DNA of 64,000 bases from Granulicella rosea (GTDB lineage Bacteria > Acidobacteriota > Terriglobia > Terriglobales > Acidobacteriaceae). Position numbers and translations under genes: made by a program. Position 1 is the stretch's first letter; every line of letters begins with the position of its first letter. Below, one piece after another: positions 1 to 8,633 of this stretch. Location: the NCBI RefSeq assembly GCF_900188085.1, contig NZ_FZOU01000007.1, positions 186,001 through 250,000 of the forward strand. Reading direction: 5' to 3'. Under the pieces are notes generated by a model. That model did not search any database. It had not been told where the DNA came from and saw only the letters and a program-made list of their open reading frames with translations.

Positions 1-1072
1 GCAGATGGCGGCTCGGATTCAGCTTCATCCGCACGCCGAAGTCGCGCACTCGCTGCGTCGGTTCGATGAAGGTGCGCCCGACGTAGTGATTCCGGATCAG
101 GCCGAAGTTGAACGGGATGCCCGACTCGGCCGCATAGCCGAGCGCGGCGGTGACGCCGGAGTCCGGCACCGGCACGACGAGGTCGGCGGGAACGCCGGAT
201 TCGCGCGCCAACTGACGCCCCATCTCCTCGCGCGACTGCTGCACCCACCGGCCATAGATGCGGCTATCGGGCCGTGCGAAGTACACGTGCTCGAAGATGC
301 AGGAGGCCTGCGGGACGCCCTTTGAAAAGATGCGGCTGGTGACGCCCTCCTCGGAGACCATGACCAGCTCGCCCGGCTCGACATCGCGCTCGTAGGTCGC
401 ATGCAGCAGGTCGAAGGCGCAGGTCTCGGAGGCGAAGACGAACGAGTCCGGCGCGCCGTCCTTGCCCGCGATGCGGCCCATCGACAGCGGCCGGAAGCCG
501 CGTGGATCGCGCGCGGCGAAGATGCGGTTGCGCGTCATCATGACGATCGAAAACGCGCCGTCGACCGCCGAAAGCGCCTCGGCCATGCAGTCGATCAGGG
601 TCGAACACTTCGAGTGCGCGATGAGCTGGACGATGATCTCGGAGTCCGACGTGGTCTGGAAGATGGCGCCATCACGCTCCAGCCGCTCCTTCGCCGTGCC
701 CAGGTTGATGAGATTGCCGTTGTGCGCGATGGCGATCAGGCCCTTGGTGGACTCGACCGAGATGGGCTGCGCGTTCAGCAGCGCCGAGTCGCCGGTGGTC
801 GAGTAGCGCGTGTGCCCGATGGCCTGGTGGCCGGGCAACTGCTTCAGTACGTCGTCGGTGAAGATCTCGGAGACGAGGCCCATGCCCTTGCGGTCGTACA
901 CCTGCTCGCCGTCGGCGGAGGCGATGCCGCCGGACTCCTGCCCGCGATGCTGCAGCGAGTAGAGACCCCAGTAGGTGAGGCGCGCCGCGTCGGGATGGTT
1001 GTAGACGGCCATGACGCCGCACTCTTCGCGGAGCTTGTCGAAGGGCGCGTCGTCGTCTGCTTCCTCGGCCAT
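1..1072 (-). CDS. purF: Amidophosphoribosyltransferase, N-terminal part (cut by window edge)
   Basis: Catalyses the first committed step of purine synthesis, turning PRPP and glutamine into phosphoribosylamine. Read on the minus strand, the frame starts MAEEADDDAPFDKLREECGV and stays open to the window edge (about 357 codons). Cys18 in EECGVMAVY is the expected glutamine-amidotransferase nucleophile, unmasked after removal of a short propeptide. RGQESGG and the GHTRYSTTG segment are typical of the class II glutaminase domain. The phosphoribosyltransferase domain begins before the edge and its C-terminus lies outside. It sits downstream of purL on the same strand, separated by a repeat, which fits a purL-purF purine unit. 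Confidence 0.95.
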   Translation of the reverse strand, partial: MAEEADDDAPFDKLREECGVMAVYNHPDAARLTYWGLYSLQHRGQESGGIASADGEQVYDRKGMGLVSEIFTDDVLKQLPGHQAIGHTRYSTTGDSALLNAQPISVESTKGLIAIAHNGNLINLGTAKERLERDGAIFQTTSDSEIIVQLIAHSKCSTLIDCMAEALSAVDGAFSIVMMTRNRIFAARDPRGFRPLSMGRIAGKDGAPDSFVFASETCAFDLLHATYERDVEPGELVMVSEEGVTSRIFSKGVPQASCIFEHVYFARPDSRIYGRWVQQSREEMGRQLARESGVPADLVVPVPDSGVTAALGYAAESGIPFNFGLIRNHYVGRTFIEPTQRVRDFGVRMKLNPSRHL

Positions 1073-1084
1073 GCTCAAACGCTC

Positions 1085-1224
1085 GTCATCCTGAGCGGAG
1101 CGAAGGACCCCCGTATTGAGCTTTTGTTTGTTTTTGTCTTGGTCGAAGCTAGGACGCGGCTCTCCTTCCAGCGCAGCGGCACTCCCGGCAAAATACGGGG
1201 GTCCTTCACTGCGTTCAGGATGAC
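1085..1224. repeat. Family A dispersed inverted repeat between purL and purF
   Basis: The left arm begins GTCATCCTGAGCGGAGCGAA and continues into ACCCCCGTATTG. The right arm is the approximate complement, with AAAATACGGGGGTCCTTCAC ending in CAGGATGAC. The element fills nearly the whole purL-purF gap, so any purF co-transcription passes through it. The same arms recur at many sites in this window. Confidence 0.85.
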
Positions 1225-1254
1225 GGGCGGTTTGGGAGGGCGCGAAGGAGAGGC

Positions 1255-3735
1255 TCATGCGTACACCTCTTCGGCGAGCTGGGATTCGAGGGAGTGGGTG
1301 TAAGCCAGCTTCAACTCCTGAACGGTTGCGTCAAGCTCTGCGTCCTCATACGAGACCGTAAGACGAGTGCCGCCCGTCACGCCGATATGCTGGGCAAAGA
1401 TGCGTCCGGTTAGCTCTTCGGTGATCTTTTCGATCCGCTCGAAGCCGCCGGGAGCGCAGGTGATGAGAACAGCGGAGGATGTCTCGAAGAACAGGTCGAG
1501 AACCTGCTTCGTCTCGCTCCGCGTATCGTGCGGGAAGAGCGACACCCCGATATTGTGCGCGAAAGTCGCCTTTGCGAGAGCCACTGCCAAACCGCCATCG
1601 GAGATGTCGGATGCCGAGGTGATGACACCCTCGTCGGCACAACGGCGAAGCACCTGATTGAGGATGGCCGCATCCTTGACGTCGAAGGCCGGCGGTCTTC
1701 CCCAGAGAGTTCCTGTCATGCTCTTGGCGAAGTCGCTGGAGCCGAACTCGATCAACTGATCGTCTACGCTGCGCTCTGCCACGGAGGCGGCGCCGGTCAA
1801 CAGAATAACGTCGTCGCCTGCCTGCTGGAACGCGCTGGGCACCGACTTCGTCACGTCGTCGATGATCCCCACAACACCGATCACCGGCGTCGGATAGATC
1901 CCCTCACCCCTGGTCTCATTGTAGAGCGAGACGTTGCCGCCCGTGATCGGCGTGCCCAGCGCGGTGCAGGCCTCGGCGATGCCGTCGATGGCATTCGAGA
2001 GCTGCGCCATGATCTCGGGCTTTTCGGGATTGCCGAAGTTCAGGCAGTTGGTCGCGGCGACCGGCGTTGCGCCGGAGCAGGCGACCTTGCGGGCGGCCTC
2101 GGCGACAGCGTGCATCGCGCCCAGTTTGGGGTCGAGGTAGCACCAGCGGCCGTTGCCGGCGAGCGCCATCGCCAGACCGCGTTCGGGCTTCGCCGCCTTC
2201 ATCGCAGCATCGCCCTGCGGGGTGGATTCCGCGATCAGGTCGGCGATCGTGTTCAGGATACCGTGGCTGCCGCCGGTTCCCTTGATGCGCATCACGCCGG
2301 CCTCGCCGCCCGGACCCTGCACGGTGTTGGTCTGGACCATCGAGTCGTACTGCTCGAAGATGTAGCGCTTATCGCAGATATTCGCGCTGGCGAGCAGCTT
2401 CTTCAGGTCGGCGGTGTAGTCGCGGGGCTTCTTCAGCTCTTCGAGCACCCATGCGGGTGGGTCCTTCGGGACCGGCGCCGTCCACGTGCCGACCGGCCGG
2501 CGGTAGACCGGCGCGTCGTCGGTGAGGGCCTTGTTCGGGATCTCGGCGACCAGCTCGCCGTGGTGGCGGACGCGCATGACGTCGTCGGCGGTGACGATGC
2601 CGACCTCGGCGCAGTCCAGTCCCCACTTCTTGAAGACGTCGAGAACCTCCTGCTCGCGGCCTTTTTCGGCGACCAGCAGCATCCGCTCCTGGCTCTCCGA
2701 CAGCATGATCTCGTAGCTGTTCATGCCGGTCTCGCGCTGCGGCACGAGGTCGAGCTCGATCGACACGCCCAGCTCGCCTCGGGCGCCCATCTCGCAGGTC
2801 GAACAGGTCAGGCCGGCGGCGCCCATGTCCTGAATGCCGAGGACCGCGCCGGTCTTCATCACTTCAAGGCAGGCTTCGAGGAGGAGCTTTTCGAGGAACG
2901 GGTCGCCCATCTGGACGTTCGGCCGCTTCTGTTCGGAGCCCTCGGTGAACTCTTCGGATGCCATGGTCGCGCCGTGGATGCCGTCGCGGCCCGTCTTGGC
3001 GCCGACGTAAAACACGGGGTTGCCGACGCCGGTGGCCTTGGCGTAGAAGATCTCGTCCATCCGCACGAGGCCGAGCGCGAAGGCGTTCAGCAGCGGGTTG
3101 CCGGAGTAGCACTCCTCGAAGCGGGTCTCGCCCCCCAGGTTGGGTACGCCGAAGCAGTTGCCATAGCCGGCGACGCCGTGGACGACGCCCTGCATGGTCT
3201 GGCGGTTGCGCGCGTAGTCGATGGCATCCGTGGGGATCCCAGACGCAGGTCCCTCGGCTTCGCTCGGGATGACAGCTTTTTGGGTGGCGGCAAGCGGGCC
3301 GAAGCGCAGCGAATCCATCACCGCCAGCGGCCGCGCGCCCATGGTGAAGATGTCGCGCAGGATGCCGCCGACGCCGGTCGCCGCGCCCTGGTAGGGCTCG
3401 ATGTAGCTGGGGTGGTTGTGGCTCTCGATCTTGAAGGCGCAGGCCCAGCCGTCGCCCACGTCGATGATGCCGGCGTTCTCGCCCGGTCCCTGCACGACGA
3501 GCTTGGACTCGGTCGGCAGGCGCTTCAGGTGGACGCGCGAGGATTTGTAGGAGCAGTGCTCCGACCACATGACGGAGAAGATGCCCAGCTCGGTCAGCGA
3601 GGGCGTACGGCCCAGCGCGGCTTCGATGCGGGCATACTCGTCGGCTGTGATGCTATGAGTCTTCAACAACGCCGGGGTGATGGTGCAGGGCGTCGGGGGG
3701 GTGTTTTCAGGGTGCTGAACTTGCTGATTTGGCAT
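1255..3735 (-). CDS. purL: Phosphoribosylformylglycinamidine synthase subunit PurL (with in-frame repeat insert)
   Basis: Converts FGAR to FGAM in purine synthesis. At 826 residues it is the small PurL type that needs separate PurQ and PurS, though longer than the usual 730-760. Visible signatures are [13 protein letters not shown] near residue 55, ESHNHPS followed by the glycine-rich [12 protein letters not shown], and [16 protein letters not shown]. Around residues 150-168 the protein contains [14 protein letters not shown], encoded by a copy of the dispersed repeat family A, which explains part of the extra length. The rest is a roughly 25-residue N-terminal extension. The frame is open throughout, so the gene appears functional. 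It lies upstream of purF and is followed on the minus strand by its repeat. Confidence 0.95.
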   Translation of the reverse strand: MPNQQVQHPENTPPTPCTITPALLKTHSITADEYARIEAALGRTPSLTELGIFSVMWSEHCSYKSSRVHLKRLPTESKLVVQGPGENAGIIDVGDGWACAFKIESHNHPSYIEPYQGAATGVGGILRDIFTMGARPLAVMDSLRFGPLAATQKAVIPSEAEGPASGIPTDAIDYARNRQTMQGVVHGVAGYGNCFGVPNLGGETRFEECYSGNPLLNAFALGLVRMDEIFYAKATGVGNPVFYVGAKTGRDGIHGATMASEEFTEGSEQKRPNVQMGDPFLEKLLLEACLEVMKTGAVLGIQDMGAAGLTCSTCEMGARGELGVSIELDLVPQRETGMNSYEIMLSESQERMLLVAEKGREQEVLDVFKKWGLDCAEVGIVTADDVMRVRHHGELVAEIPNKALTDDAPVYRRPVGTWTAPVPKDPPAWVLEELKKPRDYTADLKKLLASANICDKRYIFEQYDSMVQTNTVQGPGGEAGVMRIKGTGGSHGILNTIADLIAESTPQGDAAMKAAKPERGLAMALAGNGRWCYLDPKLGAMHAVAEAARKVACSGATPVAATNCLNFGNPEKPEIMAQLSNAIDGIAEACTALGTPITGGNVSLYNETRGEGIYPTPVIGVVGIIDDVTKSVPSAFQQAGDDVILLTGAASVAERSVDDQLIEFGSSDFAKSMTGTLWGRPPAFDVKDAAILNQVLRRCADEGVITSASDISDGGLAVALAKATFAHNIGVSLFPHDTRSETKQVLDLFFETSSAVLITCAPGGFERIEKITEELTGRIFAQHIGVTGGTRLTVSYEDAELDATVQELKLAYTHSLESQLAEEVYA
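3241..3273 (-). repeat. Family A repeat copy inside the purL reading frame
   Basis: On the minus strand the segment reads GTCATCCCGAGCGAAGCCGA and then GGGACCTGCGTCTGGG, matching the family A arm found between genes elsewhere. It is in frame and encodes [12 protein letters not shown]. It falls between the FGPL segment and the RNRQTMQGV segment, a position where PurL relatives have a short surface connection (family knowledge). Confidence 0.85.
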
Positions 3736-3771
3736 GGCTCGCTCTTACGATTGTCGCATGTGAGGTTGCGT

Positions 3772-4203
3772 TTAGACGCCGGTGGATCCGAAACCGCCTG
3801 CGCCGCGGACGGTTTCGTCCAGGTCGCCGGTCTCGATGAAAGTCGCCTGCAGCCGCTGGACGATGCGCAACTGCGCGATGCGATCGCCCACGTGGATGGT
3901 GAACGGCGTGGCGTTCAGGTTGGTCAGAACGACCTTGATCTCGCCCCGATAGCCGGGGTCGATGACGCCGGCGAGCGTCGTAATGCCCTTCACCGCCAGC
4001 CCGGAGCGGTCTTCGACCAGCGCGCCGTAGTCCGGCGGGAAGGCCAGCGCGATGCCGGTCGGGACGATGCCCGAGCCGGTGGGCTCGAGCGTCACCTCGG
4101 CGACCGAGTAGAGGTCGGCGGCGAGGTCGCCCCAGGGGCCGGTGTGGGCGTAGCGCGGAAGCTGGGCGGCGGGATGGAGCGTCTTAATCCTGATCTCGGG
4201 CAT
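3772..4203 (-). CDS. dut: dUTP diphosphatase (dUTPase)
   Basis: Hydrolyses dUTP to dUMP, keeping uracil out of DNA and supplying thymidylate synthesis. The 143-residue protein is the normal trimeric dUTPase size. Motifs appear in order: AADLYS (motif 1), VEDRSGLAVKG (motif 2), GVIDPGYRGEIKV (motif 3), GDRIAQLRI (motif 4) and the C-terminal arm GAGGFGSTGV (motif 5). The frame is open further upstream to 4293, but the family begins at MPEIRIKTLHP, so the ATG at 4203 is chosen. It lies just downstream of the divergent hydrolase and next to the purL start. Confidence 0.95.
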   Translation of the reverse strand: MPEIRIKTLHPAAQLPRYAHTGPWGDLAADLYSVAEVTLEPTGSGIVPTGIALAFPPDYGALVEDRSGLAVKGITTLAGVIDPGYRGEIKVVLTNLNATPFTIHVGDRIAQLRIVQRLQATFIETGDLDETVRGAGGFGSTGV

Positions 4204-4325
4204 CCGTACCAGTGTATCGGCTATGCGGTCGCAGATTGAGGCAATGAATTTTATTGCCGCGCAAACGCCGTTCCGGGCGACACTGTCTCTCATACCCCGA
4301 ACGCATCCGATCCAAATAAGAGGGA

Positions 4326-5726
4326 ATGATGAACATTTTGCCCGTTAGGCAGAGCGGCGAGTCCTCTCCCGCACTGGTGTTGATGCACTTTCTGGGCGGC
4401 TCGGCCCGCGAATGGGACGAGGTCCGCGCACGGCTCGACGGAAAATATCGCTGCGTGGCGATCGATCTGCCGGGCTTCGGCGACGCCGCGGAGATCCCCG
4501 GCTACACGGTCGCGGAGATGGCGGACTCGGTCGCGCTCACGCTGCGGGCGCTGGGGCTGGACCGGTACGTGCTCGTCGGACACAGCATGTCGGGCAAGGT
4601 GGCGGCGGTGCTGGCGCGGCGTTTCGCCGACGGTCTGCTGCATACGGGAGAGCTGGAAGGGCTGGTGCTGGTCGCGCCGTCGCCGGCCTCGCCGGAGCCG
4701 ATTCCGGACGATAAGCGCGCGACGATGCTGGACGCTTTTTCTCCGCTGGAGGCCCCCGGCCAGCCGAAGGACGGCGACCTGAGCCGGGCGAGCCGCTATG
4801 TCTCCAAGAACGAAAGCCGCGTGATGCCGCCGGAGGTGCAACACCGCGCGGTCGAAGACGTGCTGCGGATGGGCCGCGCCGCGTGGCGGGCATGGCTCGA
4901 ATCCGGCAGCCGCGAGGACTGGTCGGCGCGTGTGGGAAGGCTTTCCCTGCCGGCGCTGATCGTCGCGGGCGAGAAAGATACGTCGCTGGGCGCCGAGCAG
5001 CAGGAGAAGCTCACGCTGCCGCACTTCGCGGACGGTAAGCTGGTAGTAGTCCGCGATTGCGGACACCTGATCCCGATGGAGAAGCCCGCCGAGCTGGCGG
5101 CGCTATTGGAGGAGTTCATGTCTGGCCTGAAGCCGAAGCTAGTGCCCGAGGAGTATCTGCGGTTTCTGGAGTCCGACCGCGTCTCGCCGAAGACCCGCGA
5201 GGTCGCCCTGGCGCGCATTCCCGATCCCGTCGGGCCATCCGTCTTTACCTCGGAAGAGTACGCGACGCTGCGGGCGGTGCTGGCAAGGGTCGTCCCACAG
5301 GAGCTGGGCGAGGAGATCGACCTCGCCGCGCGGCTGGACAAGCAGCTTGCCGCGGGCAAGGGCGACGGCTGGCGCTATGCCGTGTTGCCGGGCGACGCGC
5401 AGGCCTACAAGATCGGATTGCAGACGCTGGATGATCTATCGCGAGAGCTGCACGGACCACCGTTCGCCGCGCTGGCCTTCGCGCACCAGGAGGCGCTGCT
5501 GGCGTCGATCGCCGAGATGCAGCCCGCCGCGCCGCAGATGGCAAGGTGGTTCGAAGACCTGCGCGCGGATGCCGCCGCGATCTACATGTCGCACCCGGCG
5601 ACGCTGGCGCGGGCGGGGTACAGCGGCTTCGGCGTGGGCGGGGCGGAGACGCCGCACCGGGGATTCGTGCAGATCGGCGTGGGCGATGTGGAAGGCTGGG
5701 AGCCGCGGGCGTTGGAGCGAAAGTAG
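4326..5726 (+). CDS. Fusion of alpha/beta hydrolase and gluconate 2-dehydrogenase subunit 3-like domain
   Basis: Residues about 1-265 are an alpha/beta-hydrolase: LMHFLGGS gives the oxyanion-hole region, GHSMSGK holds the nucleophile serine, and DCGHLIPMEKP holds the catalytic histidine. Residues about 290-466 resemble the gluconate 2-dehydrogenase subunit 3 family, with FTSEEYATLRAVLARVVP at its start and a GGAETPHRGF tail. That subunit normally accompanies a flavoprotein dehydrogenase, but none is next to this gene. No signal peptide is visible, although subunit 3 is often Tat-exported. Start: two adjacent ATGs (4326 and 4329) follow AGAGGGA. The substrate is unknown. The C-terminal assignment is from sequence pattern only. 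Confidence 0.7.
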   Translation: MMNILPVRQSGESSPALVLMHFLGGSAREWDEVRARLDGKYRCVAIDLPGFGDAAEIPGYTVAEMADSVALTLRALGLDRYVLVGHSMSGKVAAVLARRFADGLLHTGELEGLVLVAPSPASPEPIPDDKRATMLDAFSPLEAPGQPKDGDLSRASRYVSKNESRVMPPEVQHRAVEDVLRMGRAAWRAWLESGSREDWSARVGRLSLPALIVAGEKDTSLGAEQQEKLTLPHFADGKLVVVRDCGHLIPMEKPAELAALLEEFMSGLKPKLVPEEYLRFLESDRVSPKTREVALARIPDPVGPSVFTSEEYATLRAVLARVVPQELGEEIDLAARLDKQLAAGKGDGWRYAVLPGDAQAYKIGLQTLDDLSRELHGPPFAALAFAHQEALLASIAEMQPAAPQMARWFEDLRADAAAIYMSHPATLARAGYSGFGVGGAETPHRGFVQIGVGDVEGWEPRALERK

Positions 5727-5760
5727 CCGGGACGCAGTCACTGGGCAAATGAAGCTTTGT

Positions 5761-5922
5761 TTAAGGGCATGGCTTCAGCCATGCCGCAAACCAGTCCCAT
5801 GCAAGGACGGCTTTAGCCGCTGGGGTACGGTTTCGTCCACGGCGGCCACATAAGCGTACCCCAGCGGCTAAAGCCGCATTGCAAATGAGCGGCTCACGGC
5901 ACGGCTGAAGCCGTGCCCTTAA
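5761..5922. repeat. Family B composite inverted repeat
   Basis: Outer arms are TTAAGGGCATGGCTTCAGCC and its near complement ending CCGTGCCCTTAA. A second nested inverted repeat inside uses GGCTTTAGCCGCTGGGGTAC and CGTACCCCAGCGGCTAAAGC. The element occupies most of the gap between the hydrolase fusion and the convergent gatB, so it may also end transcription from both sides. Confidence 0.85.
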
Positions 5923-5979
5923 CAAGGGCATTTATGCCTCACGCGTTGCTCAGCGCGTCTCGCACCTCGTCACGACTCA

Positions 5980-7455
5980 TTACGCATCCAGCTTCTTCAC
6001 CACCAGCTCATTCAACAGCGCCGGATTCGCCTGTCCCTTGCTGGCCTTCATCACCTGTCCGACAAAGAACGCCGCGACCGTTCGCTTGCCGCCCTTGAAC
6101 TGCTCCACCTGCTTCGGGTTCGCGGCGATCACCTCGTCGACCATCTTTTCGATGACCGACGTGTCCGAGATCTGCTGCGGCTTCTCGCGCTCGTAGACGG
6201 CGGGGAAGTCCTCCATTGTGGCGAAGCAGGAGTCCAGCAACTGCTTCAGCATCTTGCTCGAAAGATCGCCCGACTCCAGCAGATCAGCGGCGAGCACGAC
6301 GCCCTCCATCGACACCGGCGACTGCTCCTGCGTCAGCTCCGCGAGGTTCAACCGGCTGGTCAGCTCACTCAGGATGATGTTCGCGACGCGCTTCGGCGAC
6401 TTCGCCTTCTTTGCCGCGAACTCGAACTGATCGGCAAAGGTCTGCGTCGCCGTCAGGGTCATGGCGTCCTGCTGGTTCAGGTCATACTCGGCGATCATGC
6501 GGGCGCGGCGCGCCTCCGGCAGCTCCGGCAGCGCCTTCAGAATCTCCTCCTGCCAGGCCGCGCCGACGACGAGCACCGGCAGGTCCGGCTCCGGGAAGTA
6601 CCGGTAGTCGTGCGCCTGTTCCTTGCTGCGCATGGAGTAGGTCCGGCCCTCGGCGTTATTCCACAGCCGGCTCTCCTGCGTCACGCGGCCGCCCTCTTCA
6701 ATCACGCCGATCTGGCGTTCGATCTCGTACTCCACCGCCGACCGGATGTAGCGGAAGCTGTTGACGTTCTTGACCTCGGCCTTGGTGCCGAACTCCTTCG
6801 CGCCCTTCAGCATCACGCTGACGTTCGCGTCGCAGCGCAGCGAACCCTCTTCCATGTTGCAGTCGCTGACGCCGGTGTAGAGCAGGATCTCCTTCAGCTT
6901 GGTCAGGTACTCGAAGACCTCGTCGGCGGTGCGCAGGTCGGGCTCGGAGACGATCTCGACCAGCGGCGTGCCGCAGCGGTTCAGGTCGATATACGTCCGG
7001 GTGACCGAGTCGGCGAAGCCATCGTGGACGCTCTTGCCCGCGTCCTCCTCCATGTGCAGCCGCGTGATGCCGATCTTCTTCGGCGCGCCGCTGGCGTCGG
7101 GAACGTAGAGGAAGCCGTTCTCTGCGATCGGCTTGTCGAACTGCGAGATCTGGTAGCCCTTGGGCGAGTCCGGGTAAAAGTAGTTCTTGCGCGAGAACAC
7201 GCTGGTCTCGCGAATCTCGCAGTTGATCGCCTTCGCCGCGAGCACGGCAAACTCCACCGCCTGCCGGTTCAGCACGGGCAAAGCGCCGGGCAGGCCCAGG
7301 CAGGTGGGGCAGACGTGCGTGTTCGGATCGCCGCCATACTTGTTCACGCAGCCGCAGAAGGCCTTGGACGCGGTCAGCAACTGCACGTGGACTTCAAGCC
7401 CGATCACGGGCTGGTACTTGGCGAGAACTTCGGGCGAGATTCCGGTGATAGACAT
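5980..7455 (-). CDS. gatB: Aspartyl/glutamyl-tRNA(Asn/Gln) amidotransferase subunit B
   Basis: GatB is the tRNA-binding kinase subunit of GatCAB, which amidates Asp-tRNA(Asn) and/or Glu-tRNA(Gln). The 491-residue length is normal. The N-terminus carries IGLEVHVQLLT, followed by the zinc-site cysteines CGC and CPTC and the LGLPGALPVLN segment. MEEGSLRCDANVS and KNVNSFRYI are strong family signatures. The C-terminal YqeY-like helical domain ends KKLDA. gatA and gatC are not in the window. The predicted non-discriminating AspRS at 24502-26325 would supply a GatCAB substrate. Confidence 0.97.
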   Translation of the reverse strand: MSITGISPEVLAKYQPVIGLEVHVQLLTASKAFCGCVNKYGGDPNTHVCPTCLGLPGALPVLNRQAVEFAVLAAKAINCEIRETSVFSRKNYFYPDSPKGYQISQFDKPIAENGFLYVPDASGAPKKIGITRLHMEEDAGKSVHDGFADSVTRTYIDLNRCGTPLVEIVSEPDLRTADEVFEYLTKLKEILLYTGVSDCNMEEGSLRCDANVSVMLKGAKEFGTKAEVKNVNSFRYIRSAVEYEIERQIGVIEEGGRVTQESRLWNNAEGRTYSMRSKEQAHDYRYFPEPDLPVLVVGAAWQEEILKALPELPEARRARMIAEYDLNQQDAMTLTATQTFADQFEFAAKKAKSPKRVANIILSELTSRLNLAELTQEQSPVSMEGVVLAADLLESGDLSSKMLKQLLDSCFATMEDFPAVYEREKPQQISDTSVIEKMVDEVIAANPKQVEQFKGGKRTVAAFFVGQVMKASKGQANPALLNELVVKKLDA

Positions 7456-7469
7456 AGTCGGCTTCTAGT

Positions 7470-7934
7470 CTAACAAGCGTCTTTCCCGGCAGGTGCTGTC
7501 TGTGGCCAGTGGCATTGGCGCGCGCCCGTTTGCTTCCCCCTCGTTTGGCGCCATTCCAATAGCCGTTGAATGACCACATCGAGCCGTGCCGCCTGCGCAG
7601 TCGATAAAGGCGCGCGCTTGCATCGACGCAAAAGCTCTTCAAACATGTAGCCGGAGCCAAAGAAGTAAGGACGCAGTTCAAGAAAGCAAACCGCCGCTTC
7701 CATCGCATGCGGTTCGCCTTCGGAGACCCGGTCGCGGACCATACCCCGATCGTACCCGCCGGGAAAGCGCAATTGATCGTAGCGCGCTTGGAACTCAACA
7801 CATGCTCTATGCCACTCAAGGTGCTTTTCGTCGCTCTGTTCGCGAACCTTGTATGTCTCATGCACGCGCGAGTCCAGACGAACAATCTCGTGAGCGTTCC
7901 GGCAAATCAATTCCTTCAGGTCTTCGGTACTCAC
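7470..7934 (-). CDS. Conserved hypothetical protein, soluble, helical
   Basis: The 154-residue product begins MSTEDLKELICRNAHEIV and is rich in charged helices, with VHETYKVREQSDEKHLEWHR in the first third and a FFGSGYMFEELLRRCK motif in the second. There is no signal peptide or membrane segment. I do not recognise a named family. Codon use is less GC-rich than in the neighbours (several AAA, CAA and TTG codons), which may indicate recent acquisition or low expression. It ends 14 bases before the gatB start on the same strand, so it may be co-transcribed with gatB. Confidence 0.65.
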   Translation of the reverse strand: MSTEDLKELICRNAHEIVRLDSRVHETYKVREQSDEKHLEWHRACVEFQARYDQLRFPGGYDRGMVRDRVSEGEPHAMEAAVCFLELRPYFFGSGYMFEELLRRCKRAPLSTAQAARLDVVIQRLLEWRQTRGKQTGARQCHWPQTAPAGKDAC

Positions 7935-7971
7935 TTACACTCCGGTGTGGGTGAAGTAGGCCTGCTATTCG

Positions 7972-8277
7972 CTACCCCTGCGGCGTATATCCCTGAATCT
8001 CGTCCATCACGCGGTCGATCTCATCGTCGAAGCCTTCGAGCAGCTTGGTCAGGAAGGTCTCTTCGTCGATCTTGGGGTCGTTTTCGGCGTGAATGGTCAC
8101 GATGTTCTGCGCCAGATCGGCGAGCATGACGCCCCATGCGCCGGGGTCTTCCCACACGCCGCCGCGCAGGGTGATCTGCTGACTGCGATCCGCCACCCAC
8201 ACGCGCAGCAGCTCAAACGCGCCCTTGTCTTCCAGCGCCGCCTCGGGGATATCCAACTGCTTCTCTGTCGATGCCAT
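7972..8277 (-). CDS. Small DUF5076-like protein
   Basis: A 101-residue acidic cytosolic protein. The central part FELLRVWVADRSQQITLRGG and the WEDPGAWGVMLADLAQNI segment match my recollection of the DUF5076 family, whose function is unknown. It lacks a signal peptide. It lies on the minus strand upstream of the hypothetical gene at 7470-7934 and reads away from dnaB, so the gap to dnaB contains divergent promoters. The gene call is secure. The family name is from memory of the pattern. Confidence 0.7.
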   Translation of the reverse strand: MASTEKQLDIPEAALEDKGAFELLRVWVADRSQQITLRGGVWEDPGAWGVMLADLAQNIVTIHAENDPKIDEETFLTKLLEGFDDEIDRVMDEIQGYTPQG

Positions 8278-8633
8278 CCATTCACCTCTCGCATCTACAG
8301 CCTAAACGAAGCGGGCGTCCCATGATCGGCGCGGCTTTTACGCGCCTATCCTGGGGATGGGCGGTTGAAGGCGCCAAACCCCACGATAACCTTTCGCCTT
8401 ACAGGCGCCCGGCGCCTGTGAAGAACTCCCAACTGCGCCGGCTCGCGGAGACCCTCAATTCTGGCGTATTTCGGCTCATTTGGAATCTCAACCAGCCGCC
8501 AAACGCCCGATTCCAGTTAAAGTCCCCATTTCCCACCGATTCACAGACGTCCACAGGGTTCCACATTCCCCCAGCCAATCCACAACATTCTCCACAGGAT
8601 TCACAGAAACTCGGCATACTCTAAGGGAAGCAC
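8278..8633. other. 356-bp divergent intergenic region before dnaB
   Basis: No gene is seen. The stretch holds a perfect palindrome at 8401-8419 (ACAGGCGCC, one base, GGCGCCTGT) and, in its last 100 bases, the TCCACA/TTCACA cluster listed separately. An AAGGGAAG ribosome-binding site lies just before the dnaB ATG. A divergent promoter pair for dnaB and the DUF5076-like gene must be here, but no convincing -35/-10 pair stands out. Confidence 0.6.
8540..8605 (+). promoter_or_regulatory. Cluster of six DnaA-box-like TCCACA/TTCACA cores upstream of dnaB
   Basis: Cores lie at 8540 (TTCACA), 8550, 8560, 8579, 8591 (all TCCACA) and 8600 (TTCACA), all in the same orientation and spaced 10, 10, 19, 12 and 9 bases. 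The best 9-mer, TTCTCCACA at 8588-8596, differs from the TTATCCACA DnaA box at one position. The helical phasing suggests cooperative protein binding. Binding by DnaA is inference. Confidence 0.45.

Noticed and set aside
1528..4239. A 903-codon open frame on the plus strand opposite purL
   Set aside because: It is opposite the strongly conserved PurL and dut frames, has no recognisable domain, and long antisense frames are expected in GC-rich coding DNA.
4204..4293. A 30-residue N-terminal extension of dut
   Set aside because: dUTPase family proteins begin at the MPEIRIKTL position; the extra codons lack a ribosome site and overlap the divergent promoter region.
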